A stretch of DNA of 64,000 nucleotides from Mesostigma viride (Eukaryota > Streptophyta > Mesostigmatophyceae > Mesostigmatales > Mesostigmataceae): the NCBI GenBank assembly GCA_009746045.1, contig RPFO01000389.1, positions 1,213,482 to 1,277,481 of the forward strand. The letters run 5' to 3'. The translations under genes and the position numbers were made by a program. The notes beneath the pieces are model-generated. The model was not told where the DNA came from. It did not search any database and saw only the letters and a program-made list of their open reading frames with translations. Shown here piece after piece: positions 60,901-64,000 of this stretch (the stretch's first letter is position 1; every line of letters starts with the position of its first letter).

Positions 60901-63062
60901 TCTGTGCCCGAAAGTGAGCCACAAGCAAGTGGCATGCTGGTTGTTTGGACAGCATTTCATTTGTGAAGTTTGCCCTCAAAGAAGTTTGTCCACAAAGAAG
61001 TTTTGTCACATTTAGTAGTATTAAATGGTTGTCACAAAGACTGGGTTTGTCACAAAGAGTTTGTCCATGTAGTAGTATTAAATGGTACTCCTGAATGGAA
61101 GGATTGTGCCTAGCGTTCTGGCATGTTACAGGCAGTTGGTCTGTTTGCATGATGGCAGATTATGGCCATCTGGGTAGCCAGTAAGCACATCTACTACCAT
61201 GGTGAGAAACCGAAGATGATAGTAAGCTAAATCTTGAAGCATGTGAGGAATGCCTGCATGCTGCCGTGCTGGTTGAGGCACATAGCCCCACATGGCCACG
61301 AGTACAGACATTTTGGGCATACTGACCAGCAGCAGGGGAACAATGCCATCTGAGTAATCTGATAAGAGCATCCTAAGCAGTAGCAAAACATGAGGGCTTA
61401 GTAGCCTGCGCCACCTTGTCTCATTTCGATCCTTTCCATTTACGGCTCGTTGTGTACGCGCAGCAATGGGTGGCTTTCCCCTGGATGGCGGCGCTGCTCT
61501 CCGTCGTCGTCCCTGCAGGTGTCCCTGTGCTCTTCTGGGAGGACCTGCTGCCACTGGCCGAGCAGGAGGGCACATTCCACTTTGAAAAGATGGTGCATCT
61601 CCGCCGCACTGAGGTCCGGTACGCATCTCGTCTGCCTGGGCCAGGCACGACATGTGCCTGTTTCGGTCACCTTTGTCCTACTAGGAGTATCGTACTACTA
61701 TAGGAGCATACTGCGCAAGGAATTGCTTGGTGTTTCTCCTGGGTGGTCTGGCTAGGAGTATCGTACGACTGTAGGAGCATACTGCGCAAGGAATTGCTTC
61801 GTGTTTTTCCTGGGTGGTCTGGCTAGGAGTATCGTACGACTGTAGGAGCATACTGCGCAAGGAATGGCTTGGTGTTTCTCCTGGGTGGTCTGGCTAGGAG
61901 TATCGTACGACTATAGGAGCATACTGCGCAAGGAATGGCTTGGTGTTTCTCCTGGGTGGTCTGGCTAGGAGTATCGTACGACTGTAGGAGCATACTGCGC
62001 AAGGAATGGCTTGGTGTTTCTCCTGGGTGGTCTGGCTTCTTCTTGACGTCAGGCTTCGCATGACCTCATGGCCCTTAAGCATTTATCCTGTGAAGCCAAG
62101 GGTGTGCTGGCCTGGGGAACATGCGTGCGCACCCTCTTTAACCGAGTCCATCATCCTACATTTCACCGAGTCTCTGTCTTCTCTTTGCCATCCCCGTGTC
62201 CTCCCTTCTTGATCCCTCGGCTGCGCCATTACCATCCTCTTTTAACCACCATCGCTGGTCCCACTTGCGGCTGCCCTTTGCTTTTTTTGCCCCCTATCCC
62301 CTCCACAGCTGGTCGCCGCCCCACCTGTGGTTTTTCCGCAACCCTGCGGATGCGGCGGAGCTGCGCAGCCGCGTGTATAAGCTATGCGACATTCCCCACA
62401 AGCGAGCCAAGACGGCGCGCGACTTCAAGACCGTCACCTTTCTGCAGAGGAGCAACACCCGGAAGGTGGGTCCCGGGCGGGGAACTTGTGGAGAATGCGG
62501 ATAAAGCTGGCACTGTAATGTGGTTAAGTTGTAATACAGTACATTTAACATCAAGTATTGGATAATATGCCATTACTATGCTGCAACTGTTGCCACAGTA
62601 GGGTGAGTATGAAGAAAAGGGCCCTTTTTCTTGGGAATGGCCCATCTACTCTGAAGCCTGCCGATTCTTTATTTGTCCCACGTTTCTGGCAGAGTTGTTG
62701 AAACATGTGAACTGTCAGTCATTACAATCACATGATGCCTTAGGACCCTGTTGCCTGTTTGCCTATTGGTTTGCTTTCCCTGAAGCAGTGCATAAGTGGA
62801 TACTACTATATATGGAAATACGTGTGGTCCTTGGCGCAGGTGTTGAACATGGATGAGCTGGTGGCAGAGGCCCGAAGAAGCTTTGGAAGCCTCAAGCGGA
62901 GGAAGGATGCAGCTGCCATCATGGCCAACAGTTCCACCGGTGCTAGTGCCGATCTGGCTGCCCCCCAGTCTGGGTGGACGGTGCTCAGCAAGGAGATCCC
63001 ACCGAGCTTCTGCCTGCAGGCGCAGCTCTTCTCCAACACCTCGCTGCTCATCTCACCCCACG
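57991..63062 (+). CDS. GT61-family glycosyltransferase (DUF563), six exons, 5' and 3' ends incomplete
   Basis: Exons: 57991-58112, 58946-59217, 60280-60771, 61464-61618, 62309-62465, 62840-63062. All introns are GT-AG and the phases agree at every junction (1, 0, 0, 2, 0). Exon 1 encodes a signal-anchor-like segment (VPRLLLLLGAAVVLSTVTYH), as in type II Golgi enzymes. Exon 2 has FSACFFVYRSAFMK. Exon 3 has VVLDGSYIKENIYHCMERAS and VDNLSLILFLCPK. Exon 4 has GVPVLFWEDLLPL. Exons 5-6 give the family signature: VTFLQRSNTRK then VLNMDELVAEARR ... FCLQAQLFSNTSLLISPHG, the R-x-x-x-R ... HG(A) motif of GT61 (EOGT, plant xylosyltransferase). The exon after the HG codon was not found. Acceptor sugar and donor are unknown. 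Confidence 0.82.
58113..58945 (+). other. Intron 1 of the GT61 gene
   Basis: 833 bp, begins GTACTAGT and ends CTGGCAG. No internal gene or repeat recognised. Confidence 0.65.
59921..59982. repeat. Two-level hairpin in intron 2 of the GT61 gene
   Basis: The outer stem GAAGTACGTC / GACGTACTTC (59921-59930, 59973-59982) encloses an inner 11-bp stem GAACGCAAGTA / TACTTGCGTTC (59938-59948, 59955-59965) with a 6-base loop. Internal loops of seven bases separate the stems on both sides. It could be a degenerate inverted-repeat element or a structured intronic RNA. Confidence 0.75.
60730..60935 (+). repeat. 71-bp tandem triplication across an exon-intron junction
   Basis: CTGGTGGACAACCTGTCGCT starts at 60730, 60801 and 60872, exactly 71 bp apart. 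Each copy holds the end of exon 3 and a splice donor (AAAGGTGAGC in the first two, AAAGTGAGC in the diverged third). Only use of the first donor keeps the frame into exon 4. Confidence 0.92.
61683..62036 (+). repeat. 71-bp tandem repeat in intron 4 of the GT61 gene, five copies
   Basis: AGGAGTATCGTACGACT starts at 61683, 61754, 61825, 61896 and 61967, every interval 71 bp. Copies differ by only a few bases. Lies within the intron between exons 4 and 5. Confidence 0.95.
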
Positions 63063-63516
63063 GTACAGCTTCTTTACGCTTCCAATAATAGACCGTGGTC
63101 ATATGAAATGAACTTAGGATATGTAATTATGTATCTGCCCAATTGCTGGTTATATCTTGTCTGGGCGAATGCCCTTGACCAGGGTGGCATGTCCGATGAT
63201 ACTAGGATTTCTTGGCTACAGGTGACGCGTGATACCGAACCATTCTGTTTATCCCAAGCAGGTTCCTGATCAGTCCACCACATTCAGCGCCGTAAATGAA
63301 ACTCAGAATCTGCCCAACCTAGGCTTTTCGCGGCTTTCGTTGATGATCCCCTTCCTGCCACCTGCTTGGGTATCTGCCAGGGGCTTCTGGCATGGGATCA
63401 CGTAGAAGGGTGCGTGCCAGGCATGTCGTAGAAAAGTCCTTCTGCTCTGCAGCATCTAGAGTCTCAGGATTCTTTTTCAATCCCACAAACTGCATGCGGC
63501 GTGGATCGGTGCGTTA
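63063..63516 (+). other. Downstream of the last recognised GT61 exon
   Basis: Begins with the splice donor GGTACAGC. Two AG acceptors I tested (about 63221 and 63262) give immediate stops in phase, so the final exon, which should continue with Ala after the HG codon, lies beyond the window or is disrupted. Confidence 0.4.
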
Positions 63517-63949
63517 CCGTAGTGGTCAAAATCGCTTTGCGACAAACTACTTTGCGACCCCAAAACAAGGTGAAATTTATAGTTTGCAACCCAAAATGAA
63601 GGCAAAGTTTTAGGTTTGTGAGCTGATCGACTTGTTTATGGTTAGTGGCTTGTACCTACCTTATTAATTAATTAATAACCTACCTGAGTGGTTTGATTGA
63701 TCAATTGGGTAGCACTGAATATAGTATACTTCATTAAATAATAATGGCTGTCTCATTTATTTTTATCATTAATAATATCGCGAAAGTTGTGGCGCGATGC
63801 GTTCGCTGGCTAGACTTGGGCTGTGCAGCGCGGCGCAGGCGCGGCGCGGTAACATCTGAACTTTGCGACAAAAAATGAAGCCCATCTATAGCAGTTTGCG
63901 AGGTCGAATCGCAAAGTAGTTTGTCGCAAAGTGATTTTGACCGCTACGG
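63517..63949. mobile_element. MITE, 433 bp, TA target duplication
   Basis: Terminal inverted repeats of about 42 bp with two mismatches, starting CCGTAG(T/C)GGTCAAAATC. The motif TTTGCGACAAACTACTTTGC is present in both. Flanked by TA on each side (63515-63516, 63950-63951). No coding capacity. The TA duplication fits a Tc1/mariner-type non-autonomous element, but a PIF/Harbinger-type site cannot be excluded. Confidence 0.85.
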
Positions 63950-64000
63950 TATTTGCATACCAGTACCCATCGCAGCCAGTACAGTTGGTAGGGAACGGGT

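Noticed and set aside
61450-61755. Overlapping alternative frames across exon 4 of the GT61 gene
   Set aside because: Only the frame bounded by phase-compatible AG and GT sites continues the family signature; the others are shadows.

Overview
The window looks like nuclear DNA of a eukaryotic microbe, most likely a green alga. I infer this from one intron-bearing gene with canonical GT-AG introns, a chromodomain-type Ty3/Gypsy family, an R2-like LINE, and three non-autonomous elements with split direct repeats like those described for the PAT/Kangaroo/TOC group in volvocine algae. The species cannot be fixed from sequence alone. About 50 kb of the 64 kb is nested transposable elements and simple repeats.

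Layout. 1-2.3 kb: successive hexanucleotide arrays. 2.4-7.2 kb: a probable DNA transposon with a 297-bp-arm palindrome, an Arg/Gly-rich 571-residue protein and five copies of a ~172-bp repeat. 7.9-24.7 kb: Gypsy-A (minus strand), 3'-truncated, carrying three insertions: split-direct-repeat element SDR-1 (10387-12390), SDR-2 (14310-16428) and a 5.26-kb DNA transposon (16465-21722). 24.7-29.5 kb: a Copia-like element with gag, integrase and RT/RNase H. 31.1-36.05 kb: Gypsy-B 5' half (plus strand), split by SDR-3 (33062-35567), which itself holds a Gypsy solo LTR with a 5-bp duplication (33131-33673). 36.05-40.5 kb: Gypsy-C 5' half (minus strand), split by an R2-like retrotransposon with a 12-bp target duplication. 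40.5-42.7 kb: the 3' part of another retroelement. 42.7-52.2 kb: Gypsy-D, 9.5 kb, complete with two LTRs and a 5-bp ACCGG duplication. 52.2-57.5 kb: a Copia 3' fragment with LTR, GC-rich hairpins and large microsatellites. 58-63.1 kb: six phase-compatible exons of a host gene for a GT61-family glycosyltransferase. 63.5-63.95 kb: a MITE.

The Gypsy family is the reference that allows every insertion to be read: gag, protease, RT, RNase H, integrase and chromodomain are recognisable in Gypsy-D, preceded by a small ORF with an RNase H1 N-terminal/viroplasmin-like domain and followed by a third ORF of unknown function.

The strongest candidate for something undescribed is the trio of SDR elements. 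All three have the order A1-internal-B1-A2-spacer-B2. They lack obvious target duplications, have no visible recombinase or RT, and are unrelated in their repeats. Yet all carry the same exact four-run G-quadruplex-type motif (CCCA)3CCC at the A2/B2 junction. All coordinates and alignments were read by eye.
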